DNA of 64,000 nt, from the NCBI GenBank assembly GCA_002748265.1, contig PDRY01000021.1, positions 1 through 64,000 of the forward strand, in the 5' to 3' direction. Position 1 is the stretch's first letter. Each line of letters begins with the position of its first letter. This DNA is from Rhodobacterales bacterium (GTDB taxonomy: Bacteria > Pseudomonadota > Alphaproteobacteria > Rhodobacterales > Rhodobacteraceae). The notes below the pieces were generated by a model. That model saw only the letters and a program-made list of their open reading frames with translations. It made no database searches and was not told the origin of the DNA. This document shows positions 33,509-42,634 of the stretch, one piece after another. The position numbers were made by a program, and so were the translations under genes.

Positions 33509-34342
33509 ATGGAATTATTGAGCATCCCCCCGCGCCTCAGCACCCTGGGCCACCCGCAAAGACTGGCGGTCTTCCGGCTGCTCATGCGCCGCTACCCCGA
33601 CCGGGTTCCCGCGACCGAAATCGCGCGGGCGCTCGATCTCAAGCCCAACACGCTGTCGAGCTATCTCAACGCCCTGACCCAGGTCGGGCTTATCGTTCAG
33701 GAGCGGATGGGCACCTCCCTGCGCTACGGGATTGAGATCAACGCCGTGCGCGACACGCTGGACTATCTGGTCCTGGACTGCTGCCTTGGCCGCCCGGACA
33801 TCTGCGCCTTCCCGCTTCCGCAGGACCGCGCCCCCGCCCGCCCGAAGATCAACGTGCTGTTCATCTGCACCGGCAACTCCGCCCGCTCGATTTTCGCGGA
33901 AGCGATCTTGCGGGACATGGGCGGGGAACGGTTCAACGTCTACTCCGCCGGAACGCACCCCTATTCGGAACTGAACCCCCTTGCGGTCGCCCTGCTGGAG
34001 GCCAAAGGCCATGACGTCCGCCCGCTGCGGGCGAAACATGTGTCTGATTTCCAAGGTGAGGACGCCCCACACATGGATTTCGTCTTCACCGTCTGTGATC
34101 GCGCGGCGAATGAAGACTGCCCCGCCTGGCATGGCCAACCGGTCCACGGGCATTTCAGCACACCGGACCCGGTGGCCGTCGATGGCAGCGACGCCGAGAA
34201 GGCGCTCGCCTTTCAACACGCCTATGGATCGCTGTGGAACCGCATCACGCTCTTCGTGGAGCGCATCGACGCCTCAATGAAACGCACCGACCGGCAACGC
34301 ATCGCGGATGACGTTGCCCGCCTGAAGGAGACCGACACATGA
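33509..34342 (+). CDS. ArsR regulator fused to arsenate reductase (ArsC, LMW phosphatase type)
   Basis: A 277-residue two-domain protein. Residues about 5-95 form an ArsR winged helix ([20 protein letters not shown]). Residues about 113-265 form a low-molecular-weight phosphatase-like arsenate reductase with the P-loop CTGNSARS (Cys120 and Arg126). Cysteines 91, 92 and 99 at the end of the regulator part ([10 protein letters not shown]) are candidate arsenite sensors. It leads an operon with a dedicated GAPDH and ArsJ. The fused form would couple sensing and reduction, although the ArsJ route consumes arsenate directly. The next gene starts within its stop (ATGA). Confidence 0.9.
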   Translation: MELLSIPPRLSTLGHPQRLAVFRLLMRRYPDRVPATEIARALDLKPNTLSSYLNALTQVGLIVQERMGTSLRYGIEINAVRDTLDYLVLDCCLGRPDICAFPLPQDRAPARPKINVLFICTGNSARSIFAEAILRDMGGERFNVYSAGTHPYSELNPLAVALLEAKGHDVRPLRAKHVSDFQGEDAPHMDFVFTVCDRAANEDCPAWHGQPVHGHFSTPDPVAVDGSDAEKALAFQHAYGSLWNRITLFVERIDASMKRTDRQRIADDVARLKETDT

Positions 34343-35337
34343 CCACCTATGCCCTCAACGGGCTTGGCCGCATGGGCAAGCTGGCGCTGAAACCACTGCT
34401 GGAGCGGGGCGCAAAGATCGCCTGGATCAACGATGCCGTAGGCGATCCGGCGATGCACGCGCATCTGCTGGAGTTCGACACCGTGCATGGCCGCTGGGAG
34501 GCCGCGTTTTCGTCCGATGATGACAGCGTGACCATCAATGGCACCCGGCTCCCCTTCATTGGCACCCGCGATTTGTCCGCCCTGCCGCTGGACGGGGTCG
34601 ATGTGGTGATCGACTGCACCGGGGTCTTCAAATCCGAAGAGAAGCTCGCCCCGTATTTCGCGGCCGGGGTCAAGAAGGTCGTCGTCTCCGCCCCCGTCAA
34701 AGACGGCCCGACCGCGAATATCGTGATCGGCGTCAATGACGACACCTATGACCCCTCTGCGCACCGGATCGTCACCGCGGCCAGTTGCACGACCAACTGC
34801 CTCGCCCCGGTTGTGAAAGTGCTCCAGGATGGGATCGGGATCCGCCACGGCTCCATGACCACGATCCACGACGTGACCAACACGCAGACCATCGTGGACC
34901 GCCCGGCCAAGGATCTGCGCCGCGCCCGATCGGCGCTCAATTCGCTGATCCCGACGACGACCGGATCGGCCAAGGCGATCACCATGATCTTCCCCGAACT
35001 CGCGGGCAAACTGGATGGCCATGCCGTGCGCGTGCCACTGCTGAACGCCTCGCTGACCGATTGCGTGTTTGAAATGGCGCGCGAGACCAGCGTGGAAGAG
35101 GTCAACTCCCTGTTCAAAGCCGCCTCGGAAGGGCCGCTCAAAGGCATCCTGGGCTATGAAGAGCGCCCGCTGGTGTCCACCGATTACACCAATGATCCGC
35201 GCTCCAGCATCGTGGACGCGCCCTCGACCATGGTGGTGAACGGCACGCAGCTGAAGGTCTACGCCTGGTATGACAATGAGATGGGCTATGCGCACCGGCT
35301 GGTGGACGTCGCCCTGATGGTCGGAGCATCGCTTTGA
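34339..35337 (+). CDS. ArsJ-associated glyceraldehyde-3-phosphate dehydrogenase
   Basis: A 332-residue GAPDH. It starts with [12 protein letters not shown], a variant of the usual GFGRIGR. The catalytic Cys150 sits in [11 protein letters not shown], and [11 protein letters not shown] lies near the end. In ars operons this enzyme makes 1-arseno-3-phosphoglycerate from glyceraldehyde-3-phosphate and arsenate, which ArsJ then exports. Start and stop both overlap neighbours by four bases, which argues for this special role rather than the glycolytic enzyme. Confidence 0.92.
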   Translation: MTTYALNGLGRMGKLALKPLLERGAKIAWINDAVGDPAMHAHLLEFDTVHGRWEAAFSSDDDSVTINGTRLPFIGTRDLSALPLDGVDVVIDCTGVFKSEEKLAPYFAAGVKKVVVSAPVKDGPTANIVIGVNDDTYDPSAHRIVTAASCTTNCLAPVVKVLQDGIGIRHGSMTTIHDVTNTQTIVDRPAKDLRRARSALNSLIPTTTGSAKAITMIFPELAGKLDGHAVRVPLLNASLTDCVFEMARETSVEEVNSLFKAASEGPLKGILGYEERPLVSTDYTNDPRSSIVDAPSTMVVNGTQLKVYAWYDNEMGYAHRLVDVALMVGASL

Positions 35338-36596
35338 CGGGCCCCCGCCCCGAGGGGCTGTCGGCCTATATCGCGGTGACTGCGGCCTACTGGGCCTTCA
35401 TGCTCACCGATGGCGCGCTGCGGATGCTGGTGCTGCTGCATTTCCACACGCTGGGCTTTTCGCCGGTGCAGCTCGCCTATCTCTTCGTGCTCTACGAGAT
35501 CGCGGGGATGGTGACCAACCTCACCGCCGGATGGATCGCGGCGCGGTTCGGGCTGACTTCGACGCTCTATGCCGGGCTGGGGATCCAGGTGCTGGCGCTG
35601 CTGGCGCTCACGCAGCTCGATCCGGCCTGGTCGCTGGGCGCGTCGGTGATCTTTGTGATGGCCGTGCAGGGCGCCTCCGGCGTGGCCAAGGACCTGGCCA
35701 AGATGTCGTCGAAATCGGCCGTGAAGCTGCTCGCCCCCGAAGGACAGGGTGGGTTGTTTCGCTGGGTGGCGGTGCTGACCGGATCGAAGAATGCCGTCAA
35801 AGGGCTGGGCTTCCTGCTGGGCGCGGCGCTGCTGGCCACGCTGGGCTTTGTGTGGTCCGTCGGGATCATGGCATTGGTGCTGGCCGTCATTCTCGCGGCG
35901 GTGCTGCTGGCCATGCCCTCAGGGTTGCCAAAGGGGCGCAAAGGGGCGAAGTTTTCGGAGCTCTTCTCAAAGTCTTCCAATGTGAACTGGCTCAGCGCCG
36001 CACGGGTCTTCCTGTTCGGCGCGCGGGACGTGTGGTTCGTGGTTGGCATCCCGATCTACTTCTACGCCGTGCTCTCGGACGGGTCCGAGGCCGGAAACCG
36101 CGCGGCGTTCTTCACCATCGGCAGCTTCATGGCCGTCTGGATCATCCTTTACGGCGCCGTCCAGGCCGCCGCGCCGCGCCTGCTGGGCGCCGCCAAACGG
36201 CCCGAATCCGATCTGGTCGGCGCCGCCCGGCAGTGGGGCTGGGCGCTCACCATCGTGCCCGCTCTGCTGACACTGGCCGCCTTGACAGCCAGCGGACCGC
36301 AGCCTTGGTTGACGGTCACGCTTGTCATCGGGCTACTCGCCTTTGGCGCACTATTTGCGGTGAACTCGTCGCTGCATTCCTACCTCATCCTGGCCTTCAC
36401 GAAGGCCGAGCGGGTGACGATGGATGTCGGGTTCTACTACATGGCGAATGCCGGCGGGCGGCTGCTGGGCACCGTGCTGTCCGGTCTGACCTACCAGCTG
36501 GGTGGGCTACCGCTCATGCTCGCCACGGCGACCGCAATGGTCGCTCTGTCCGCGCTCGCTGCGGGACGCTTGAGCGCGAACGCCGAAGCGGCGTGA
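35334..36596 (+). CDS. arsJ: ArsJ-type organoarsenical efflux permease
   Basis: A 420-residue major facilitator superfamily protein with about 12 membrane helices. [20 protein letters not shown] around residue 120, between helices, is typical of ArsJ. It exports 1-arseno-3-phosphoglycerate, which breaks down outside to arsenate and 3-phosphoglycerate, so it works only with the GAPDH upstream. Its start codon lies inside the GAPDH stop. A strong hairpin follows 12 bases after the stop. Confidence 0.92.
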   Translation: MTGPRPEGLSAYIAVTAAYWAFMLTDGALRMLVLLHFHTLGFSPVQLAYLFVLYEIAGMVTNLTAGWIAARFGLTSTLYAGLGIQVLALLALTQLDPAWSLGASVIFVMAVQGASGVAKDLAKMSSKSAVKLLAPEGQGGLFRWVAVLTGSKNAVKGLGFLLGAALLATLGFVWSVGIMALVLAVILAAVLLAMPSGLPKGRKGAKFSELFSKSSNVNWLSAARVFLFGARDVWFVVGIPIYFYAVLSDGSEAGNRAAFFTIGSFMAVWIILYGAVQAAAPRLLGAAKRPESDLVGAARQWGWALTIVPALLTLAALTASGPQPWLTVTLVIGLLAFGALFAVNSSLHSYLILAFTKAERVTMDVGFYYMANAGGRLLGTVLSGLTYQLGGLPLMLATATAMVALSALAAGRLSANAEAA

Positions 36597-36608
36597 CGGC
36601 CGCGCCCA

Positions 36609-36649
36609 CCGGTCTGCGCGGCGCCGGTGCCGGACATCGCGCAGACCGG
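36609..36649 (+). terminator. Stem-loop terminator after the arsenic operon
   Basis: CCGGTCTGCGCG (36609-36620) pairs perfectly with CGCGCAGACCGG (36638-36649) over a 17-base loop. There is no T-run, but the 12-bp stem directly after arsJ and before the opposing tRNA-Leu fits a transcription end. Confidence 0.6.
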
Positions 36650-36729
36650 GCATGTGCGCACCATACGTGACGATTCGCAGCGTTCAGCCACCTGAAGCCG
36701 CCGTGGTTTTCTATTTCAAAGGAAAGAGA

Positions 36730-36816
36730 TGGTGCGGTCGAGAAGACTCGAACTTCCACGGGAGTTACCCCACAGCGACCTCAACGCTGCGCGTCTACCA
36801 ATTCCGCCACGACCGC
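36730..36816 (-). tRNA. tRNA-Leu (anticodon GAG)
   Basis: Read on the minus strand, GCGGTCG...CGACCGC form the acceptor stem, followed by A and an encoded CCA. The anticodon arm is CAGCG-TTGAGGT-CGCTG, giving GAG. A long variable arm (TGTGGGGTAACTCCCGT) and the T arm with GTTCGAGTC confirm the class II leucine tRNA. Confidence 0.96.
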
Positions 36817-36981
36817 ACTGTCTTGACTTGGTGACGCGCGTCCTACCCGAGCCGCCACGGATTGTGAAGAGGAAAATCGCGCATTCTGCACTGTCACCCA
36901 AGCTTCACTTTTCTGTGCGTCGGACGTCACCTATACCGACCGGACAGCCGGAATTCAGGCGTGGAAGAAGGAGTTGCCATC

Positions 36982-38199
36982 ATGCGTATTGCCGTTCTGG
37001 GCGGAGACGGGTTCGTGGGATGGCCCACCGTCCTGCATCTTTCGAACGCAGGCCACGAGCTGCACATCATCGACAACCTCTCGCGTCGCTGGATCGACAC
37101 GGAGCTGGGCGTGCAATCCCTCACCCCGATGGACAGCATCCAGGAGCGTTGCCGCATCTGGAAAGACGTCACCGGAGAGACGCTCCATTTCCACCTGCTC
37201 GACCTTGCCAAGGAATTCGAGCGCCTCAAGCAGTGGCTGGCCGAATACAAGCCCGACGCGATCATCCACTTCGCCGAACAGCGCGCCGCGCCCTATTCGA
37301 TGAAGACCGACCGCCACAAGGTCTACACCGTCGATAACAACGTCTCGGCCACGCATAACCTGCTGGCCGCGATGGTCGAAACCGGCATCGACGCGCATCT
37401 GGTCCATCTGGGGACCATGGGCGTTTACGGCTATTCCAGCGTCGGCGCCCCGATCCCCGAAGGCTATCTGGACATCGAAATCGACACGCCCACCGGAAAG
37501 AAGGCGCAGCAGGTGCTGTATCCGACCCGGCCCGGTTCGGTCTATCACATGACCAAGTCGCTCGATCAGATCATGTTCCAGTTCTATGCTCAGAATGACG
37601 GGCTGCGGATCACCGACCTGCATCAGGGGATCGTCTGGGGCACCCATACCGATCAGACCCGGCGGCATGAGCAGCTCATCAACCGGTTCGATTATGACGG
37701 CGACTATGGCACCGTTCTGAACCGGTTCCTGATCCAGGCCGCGATTGACCACCCGCTGACGGTGCATGGCACCGGCGGACAGACCCGCGCCTTCATCCAC
37801 CTTCAGGACTGCGTGCGCTGCGTGGAACTGGCCTTGGGCGACGCGCCCGAGCGGGGCGAGCGGGTGCGCATCTTTAACCAGATGACCGAAACCCACCGCG
37901 TGCGCGATCTGGCCGAGATGATCGCCAAGATGACTGGCGCCGAAGTGGCCTATCTGCCCAATCCGCGCAAGGAAGCCGCCGAAAACGACCTGATCGTGAA
38001 GAACGACCAGTTCCTGGCGCTTGGCCTGAACCCGATCACCCTGGCCGAAGGCCTGCTGTCCGAAGTCGTCGACGTGGCGAAGAAATACGCCCACCGGATC
38101 GACCGCTCCCGCGTCCCCGCGATCAGCGCCTGGACCAAGGACATTGCCCCCACCGTCATCAAGGACGTGGAAGGCAAGGGGCTCAAGTCGGTCTCGTAA
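36982..38199 (+). CDS. sqdB: UDP-sulfoquinovose synthase
   Basis: A 405-residue extended SDR that makes UDP-sulfoquinovose from UDP-glucose and sulfite, committing to the sulfolipid SQDG. The NAD motif is GGDGFVGWPT at residues 8-17. HFAEQRAAPYSM and the YHMTKSLDQIMF catalytic Tyr/Lys stretch are the family signature. The ATG at 36982 has AAGGAG nine bases upstream, against the further upstream GTG at 36961. It heads the sqdB-sqdD-sqdC group in the order known from Rhodobacter. Confidence 0.95.
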   Translation: MRIAVLGGDGFVGWPTVLHLSNAGHELHIIDNLSRRWIDTELGVQSLTPMDSIQERCRIWKDVTGETLHFHLLDLAKEFERLKQWLAEYKPDAIIHFAEQRAAPYSMKTDRHKVYTVDNNVSATHNLLAAMVETGIDAHLVHLGTMGVYGYSSVGAPIPEGYLDIEIDTPTGKKAQQVLYPTRPGSVYHMTKSLDQIMFQFYAQNDGLRITDLHQGIVWGTHTDQTRRHEQLINRFDYDGDYGTVLNRFLIQAAIDHPLTVHGTGGQTRAFIHLQDCVRCVELALGDAPERGERVRIFNQMTETHRVRDLAEMIAKMTGAEVAYLPNPRKEAAENDLIVKNDQFLALGLNPITLAEGLLSEVVDVAKKYAHRIDRSRVPAISAWTKDIAPTVIKDVEGKGLKSVS

Positions 38200-38223
38200 C
38201 CCGATCGCCCGGGCGACCAGCCC

Positions 38224-38357
38224 GGGCGGCGCCCGACCCTCCCCCCGGGAGGGCGCTTTGGCGATGCCATGCACCGCACAGTCGTCCTTCGGGCTTGAGG
38301 AATAAATCGCTCAGTTCAGAGCGCCCGAGGCGCCCACCCAAGGGTCGGGCGCCGCCC
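38224..38357. repeat. Long inverted repeat between sqdB and sqdD
   Basis: GGGCGGCGCCCGACCCT (38224-38240) and its exact reverse complement (38341-38357) lie 100 bases apart in the 172-base gap after sqdB. The loop holds further small GC hairpins (CCCTCCCCCCGGGAGGG at 38237-38253). It could form an extended RNA stem that tunes expression between sqdB and sqdD, or be a decayed repeat. Confidence 0.6.
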
Positions 38358-38371
38358 TATCGGAGCCTCCC

Positions 38372-39205
38372 ATGCTTCCCACCGGTCTGACCGCATCCCA
38401 CCCTGCCCGATCCGAAACCGCCTTCGTCACCCTCGTGACCAATGCGGATTACGCGCTTGGGGCGCTTGCGCTCCTGCGCTCGCTCCGCCGCACCGGCACC
38501 GAGGCCGACATCGCAGTGATGCACACCGGGGCCGTTGCGCAGGACGATCTACAACCGCTGGCCTCAGAAGGCGCGCGGCTGATCGAAGTCGATCTGCTCC
38601 CCACCTCGGACGCTTTCAACGCGGCCCATGCGCGGGGGGCGCTCCATGGCGCGGCTCCGTTCACCAAAGGCGAAAAGCCCACCTTCCACACGCCTTTGGA
38701 CAATTTCGCCAAGCTCCGCCTGTGGCAGCTGGACTATAAGCGGGTCGTGTTCCTGGATGCCGACACGCTGGTGCTGCGGCCCATCGACCGGCTGTTCGAC
38801 TACCCCGAATTTTGCGCCGCCCCCAATGTCTATGAGAGCGTGGCGGATTTTCACCGGCTCAATTCCGGGGTCTTCACCGCCCGCCCCGCGCATGCCACCT
38901 TCGACGCTATGTTGGAGCGCCTGGACCAGCCCGGCGCCTTCTGGCGGCGCACGGACCAGACCTTCCTGGAGACCTGGTTCCCCGACTGGCACGGGCTACC
39001 CGTGTTCTACAACATGCTGCAATATGTGTGGTTCAACCTGCCGGGCCTATGGAAATGGGAGGACATCCACGTCCTGCATTTCCAATACGAAAAACCCTGG
39101 CAGGACCATGCCAAGGCCGACCAGTTGCGCCCGCTGATTGATCTGTGGCGCGCCTTTGCCGAAGGCGGAGAGGTGCCCGACATCGCCGCGCTGCCAAACC
39201 CGTGA
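38372..39205 (+). CDS. sqdD: Glycosyltransferase family 8, SqdD-like
   Basis: A 277-residue GT8 enzyme. VTLVTNADYALGALALLRSL opens the nucleotide-sugar domain. VVFLDADTLVLRP (about residues 125-137) carries the DxD metal motif and LHFQYEKPW is the later conserved block. In Rhodobacter SqdD is the proposed transferase moving sulfoquinovose to diacylglycerol or an intermediate. Its place after sqdB supports this. It overlaps the next gene by four bases (GTGA). Confidence 0.87.
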   Translation: MLPTGLTASHPARSETAFVTLVTNADYALGALALLRSLRRTGTEADIAVMHTGAVAQDDLQPLASEGARLIEVDLLPTSDAFNAAHARGALHGAAPFTKGEKPTFHTPLDNFAKLRLWQLDYKRVVFLDADTLVLRPIDRLFDYPEFCAAPNVYESVADFHRLNSGVFTARPAHATFDAMLERLDQPGAFWRRTDQTFLETWFPDWHGLPVFYNMLQYVWFNLPGLWKWEDIHVLHFQYEKPWQDHAKADQLRPLIDLWRAFAEGGEVPDIAALPNP

Positions 39206-40032
39206 GGGTCGCGCTGACAGGCGCCTCGGGGCTGGTGGGGCGGTTCCTTCTCTCCGGCCTACGCAGCGAAGGGCATGAGGTTTTCACGCTTGGGCGGCGC
39301 GGGGCGGATCTTCCGTTCGATCTGTCCGAAACTCCGCCGGAACTGGTCAATATCGACGCGCTGATCCACGCCGGCTTTGCCCACATCCCCGGCCGCTATC
39401 GCGGCGGAGAGGGCGATGACCCGGAGGGCTTCCGGCGGCGCAATGTGGACGGGACGCTGGCGCTGTTGGAGCGCGCGCGCAAGGATGGCGTTGGGCAGCT
39501 GATCTTCCTGTCCAGCCGCGCCGTCTATGGCGGCTACCCGCCCGGCACCCTCCTGCGAGAGGACATGCCCCCGCGCCCCGATACGCTCTACGGTCAGGTC
39601 AAACACGAGATCGAACAGGCCCTGCCCGACTACGCGCCGCACTCCGCCAGCCTGCGGGCCACGGGTGTCTACGGTCCGGGCGCGGGGCACAAATGGGAAG
39701 GGCTGTTTGCGGATTTCCTCAACGGCCAACCCATTGCCCCGCGCGTCGCCACCGAGGTGCACGGCGACGATCTGGCGCAAGCGGCGCTGATTGCGCTGTC
39801 GCAGGACGGGCACCACGTGTTCAACGTCTCGGACCTGATGCTGGACCGCCGCGCCCTGCTGTCCGAGGTTGCGGCGCTCACCCAATGCCCGCACACCCTG
39901 CCCGCCGCAGCGGATGCCTCTCTGGTCAGTGCGATGGACTGCACGGCGCTGCGCGCGCTTGGCTGGCACCCCGGCGGGATGGAGCGGCTGCGGCGCGATC
40001 TGCCCGCGCTGCTCAGAAGCGGTGATACATAA
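39202..40032 (+). CDS. sqdC: NAD-dependent epimerase/reductase, SqdC-like
   Basis: A 276-residue extended SDR opening with VALTGASGLVGRFLL. SSRAVYGGYP and the LYGQVKHEIE catalytic Tyr/Lys region are present. In Rhodobacter sphaeroides the sqdBDC operon ends with a reductase-like gene, sqdC, whose loss alters sulfolipid products; this gene has the matching place. It starts with a GTG that overlaps the sqdD stop. Its 3' end overlaps the convergent GNAT gene by 20 bases. Confidence 0.78.
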   Translation: MRVALTGASGLVGRFLLSGLRSEGHEVFTLGRRGADLPFDLSETPPELVNIDALIHAGFAHIPGRYRGGEGDDPEGFRRRNVDGTLALLERARKDGVGQLIFLSSRAVYGGYPPGTLLREDMPPRPDTLYGQVKHEIEQALPDYAPHSASLRATGVYGPGAGHKWEGLFADFLNGQPIAPRVATEVHGDDLAQAALIALSQDGHHVFNVSDLMLDRRALLSEVAALTQCPHTLPAAADASLVSAMDCTALRALGWHPGGMERLRRDLPALLRSGDT

Positions 40033-40507
40033 TATGTAGCCCGACCGGGCCTTCGCCCGGGTGATCGAAGCCGTCGGGGATCGTCCCGATCAGATCGAAT
40101 CCCAGATCGCGATAGAGCCGGACGGCCCCCCGGTTGCTTTCGGCCACCGCGTTGAACTGCACCCCGCGATAGCCCTGCGCCTTGGCCCAGCTCAGACTGT
40201 CTTCGACCAGAGCGCGCCCCACCCCACGGCCACGAGCCGCCGCACCGACCATGTAGCTGCCATTGGCAATACGCGCACCGGGGCCTTGCTGGTTCGGGCC
40301 GGTCTTGCCCGTGCCCAGGATCTGCCCGTCGAGCTCGGCCACCACGACCCGCCACGGCGCGGAACGCTCCCAATAGGCGCGGGCGTCGGCTTCGTTCATC
40401 TCCACCGGCAGGGTGTAGGTGTCCCCGGCACGGATCACCGGACGGATGATCTGATCCCACAGCGTGGGCCAGTCCTCCGCCTGCATCGGGCGCAAGATCA
40501 CCGCCAT
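40013..40507 (-). CDS. GNAT-family N-acetyltransferase
   Basis: A 164-residue acetyltransferase. The acetyl-CoA site is VGAAARGRGVGRALVEDSL (about residues 86-104), followed by FNAVAESNRGAVRLYRDLGF, the usual end of the fold. The substrate is unknown; the sequence resembles L-amino acid or phosphinothricin-type acetyltransferases. It follows the small AsnC-like gene with no gap. Confidence 0.87.
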   Translation of the reverse strand: MAVILRPMQAEDWPTLWDQIIRPVIRAGDTYTLPVEMNEADARAYWERSAPWRVVVAELDGQILGTGKTGPNQQGPGARIANGSYMVGAAARGRGVGRALVEDSLSWAKAQGYRGVQFNAVAESNRGAVRLYRDLGFDLIGTIPDGFDHPGEGPVGLHIMYHRF

Positions 40508-40747
40508 CTAGAAAGCCTTGAAGGTCATTGTCGTCAGGGACCGCTCGATCCCCGGCACGGTCAGCAGCTCTTCGTTGATCCAGTGGCCGACATCGGCCCC
40601 TTCGGGCACGTAGAGCTTCACCAGCAGATCCCATTCGCCCGATGTGGAATAGAGCTCGGAATGCAGCTCCCGCAGGGCGATCTCATTGGCCACGACATAG
40701 GTCTGGCCGGGCTTGCAGCGCAATTGCACGAAGACACAGGTGGTCAT
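40508..40747 (-). CDS. Stand-alone AsnC/Lrp ligand-binding domain protein
   Basis: A 79-residue protein consisting only of the RAM/AsnC ligand-binding fold ([14 protein letters not shown]...[11 protein letters not shown]...[12 protein letters not shown]), with no DNA-binding part. Such proteins bind amino acids and may assemble with full Lrp regulators. GGGAGGG precedes the ATG at 40747; longer frames upstream have no such site. It is co-transcribed with the GNAT gene and divergent from hisB. Confidence 0.85.
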   Translation of the reverse strand: MTTCVFVQLRCKPGQTYVVANEIALRELHSELYSTSGEWDLLVKLYVPEGADVGHWINEELLTVPGIERSLTTMTFKAF

Positions 40748-40865
40748 GGCACCCTCCCTTGTTCGCGGCGAAAGTGACACGGGGGGGACGTCCCGGCAAG
40801 ACCGGCCCTTCCCTGCGCGCGCCCGGCCCGCTAATCCTGCGGCAACAACCAGGAAGGAGCGGCCC

Positions 40866-41453
40866 ATGCGCAGCGCCCGCATCACCCGCAAGACGAATGA
40901 AACCGACATCTCCGTCGAGCTCAATCTCGACGGCACCGGGGTCTATGACAACCAGACCGGGGTCGGCTTCTTTGATCACATGCTGGACCAGCTCTCGCGT
41001 CATTCGATGATCGACATGACCATCCGCGCGACGGGCGACCTGCACATTGACGATCACCACACGGTCGAAGACACCGGCATCGCCCTGGGTCAGGCCCTGC
41101 GCGAGGCCCTGGGCGACAAGGCCGGGATCCGCCGCTATGGCGATTGCCACCTGGCGATGGACGATGCGCAGGTGCGCTGCGCGCTCGATCTGTCCGGGCG
41201 GGCGTATCTTGTGTGCAATCTTGATATTCCGACCCAGAAGATCGGCGGTTTCGACACCGAGCTGGTGCGCGAATTCTTCCAGGCGTTCAGCAGCGCGGGC
41301 GGGATCACCCTGCATCTGGACCGCCTGCACGGGTTCAACAGTCACCACATCGTGGAAGCCGCGTTCAAGGCCACCGCCCGCGCCCTGCGCACCGCGGTAG
41401 AGCCCGATCCCCGCGCCAATGGCGCGCTGCCCTCGACCAAAGGGGCGCTGTGA
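40866..41453 (+). CDS. hisB: Imidazoleglycerol-phosphate dehydratase
   Basis: A 195-residue enzyme for the sixth step group of histidine synthesis. It has the two metal-binding repeats: [14 protein letters not shown] plus [11 protein letters not shown] in the first half, and [15 protein letters not shown] in the second. It is the single-function form, without the phosphatase found in enterobacteria. AAGGAG precedes the ATG. hisH begins two bases after its stop codon. Confidence 0.96.
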   Translation: MRSARITRKTNETDISVELNLDGTGVYDNQTGVGFFDHMLDQLSRHSMIDMTIRATGDLHIDDHHTVEDTGIALGQALREALGDKAGIRRYGDCHLAMDDAQVRCALDLSGRAYLVCNLDIPTQKIGGFDTELVREFFQAFSSAGGITLHLDRLHGFNSHHIVEAAFKATARALRTAVEPDPRANGALPSTKGAL

Positions 41454-41454
41454 T

Positions 41455-42084
41455 ATGCTCACCGCGCTGATCGACTATGACAGCGGCAACCTGCATTCGG
41501 CGCAAAAGGCGTTCGAGCGCATGGCCCGCGAAACCGATGGCGGCACCATCGTCGTGACCCGCGACGCCGATGTGGTGGCCAAAGCCGACCGCATCGTCCT
41601 GCCCGGAGACGGCGCGTTTCCCCATTGCCGGGCGCAACTGGCGGCCTCCGGGCTCGAAGACGCCCTGCGCGAAGCCGTGGAACAGCGCGCCGTGCCCTTC
41701 ATGGGGATCTGCGTGGGGATGCAGCTTCTGGCCACGACCGGCTGGGAATACGAAGAAACGCCCGGCCTGGGCTGGGTGCCCGGCGAAATCCGGGGCATCG
41801 ACGCGCCGGGGCTCAAGGTGCCGCATATGGGGTGGAACGATCTGGTGATCGACCAGCCGCACCCGGTGCTGGAGGGGATCGCCACGGGCGATCACGCCTA
41901 TTTCGTCCATTCCTACGCGATGACGGTGACCGATCCGGCGCATCTTCTGGCGCATTGCGACTATGGCGGGGCGGTGACCGCTCTGGTGGGCACGGGCAAC
42001 ATCGTCGGCGCCCAGTTCCATCCAGAGAAAAGCCAGCACACCGGCCTGCGGATGATCTCCAATTTCCTGGGCTGGCGCCCCTGA
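41455..42084 (+). CDS. hisH: Imidazole glycerol phosphate synthase, glutaminase subunit
   Basis: A 209-residue class I glutamine amidotransferase feeding ammonia to HisF. The nucleophile Cys is in FMGICVGMQLL (about residue 84), and the His/Glu pair is in AQFHPEKS near the end. IDYDSGNLHSAQKAFER is the usual HisH opening. The start at 41455 lies one base after the hisB stop. A perfect stem-loop ends the hisBH pair. Confidence 0.96.
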   Translation: MLTALIDYDSGNLHSAQKAFERMARETDGGTIVVTRDADVVAKADRIVLPGDGAFPHCRAQLAASGLEDALREAVEQRAVPFMGICVGMQLLATTGWEYEETPGLGWVPGEIRGIDAPGLKVPHMGWNDLVIDQPHPVLEGIATGDHAYFVHSYAMTVTDPAHLLAHCDYGGAVTALVGTGNIVGAQFHPEKSQHTGLRMISNFLGWRP

Positions 42085-42089
42085 ACGCA

Positions 42090-42119
42090 AAAGCGCGCCC
42101 CGTCTCAGAGGCGCGCTTT
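42090..42119. terminator. Bidirectional terminator between hisH and the DUF2147 gene
   Basis: AAAGCGCGCC (42090-42099) pairs perfectly with GGCGCGCTTT (42110-42119). A-rich bases on one side and T on the other give a terminator for both convergent genes. Confidence 0.75.
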
Positions 42120-42136
42120 CAGCTTACCCTCGGCGC

Positions 42137-42502
42137 TTAGCGGCTGAAGGTTTCGCCGCGGCAGATGCCCAGAACGCAGCCTTCCACCTTGAGCGAATTG
42201 CCACTCATGGTCAGCTTGCCGTTATAGGTCTTGTCTTGGTCCGGGGCCCAGATCTTGCCGCCGGAATAGCGCCCGCCGCCCTGCGGCTGCATGCCCCAGA
42301 TCATGGTCTTGCCGACGATGCTGGCATCGCCACCGCTCACCGAACGGATGACCCCGCAGATGCCGCTGTCGCAGGCCACCACGTTCACGGTGATCGACGC
42401 ACCCTCATCATTGGTCGGGGACCGCCACACGCCCTCAACGGGATCCGCGCTCGCAACGGTGCCGGTGATCGCCAGAACGGCGGCTGCAATGAGTTTCTTC
42501 AT
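42137..42502 (-). CDS. DUF2147 family secreted protein
   Basis: A 121-residue protein with a signal peptide (KKLIAAAVLAITGTVASA, cleavage before DPVEG). The mature part begins VEGVWRSPTNDEGASI and includes GKIWAPDQDKTYNGKLTMSG, both typical of DUF2147. Four cysteines (about residues 44, 49, 111, 116) likely form disulfides in the periplasm. The function is unknown. GGGAGGAG before the ATG at 42502 sets the start. It sits between hisH and hisA on the opposite strand. Confidence 0.88.
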   Translation of the reverse strand: MKKLIAAAVLAITGTVASADPVEGVWRSPTNDEGASITVNVVACDSGICGVIRSVSGGDASIVGKTMIWGMQPQGGGRYSGGKIWAPDQDKTYNGKLTMSGNSLKVEGCVLGICRGETFSR

Positions 42503-42634
42503 GGATAGCTCCTCCCTGTTAGCTGTAAAAATCCTGCGCGCAATGGTCGCGCCGATCAAGGTTGACGTGAGGGCGCGTTGCGCTTCCACGGCAGACATGG
42601 CAAGGGCTTGCCGACTGCAAGCAGGAGCCGCGCC

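Noticed and set aside
34339-35337. Glycolytic GAPDH
   Set aside because: Four-base overlaps with the ArsR-ArsC fusion and ArsJ genes identify the arsenate-specific paralogue.
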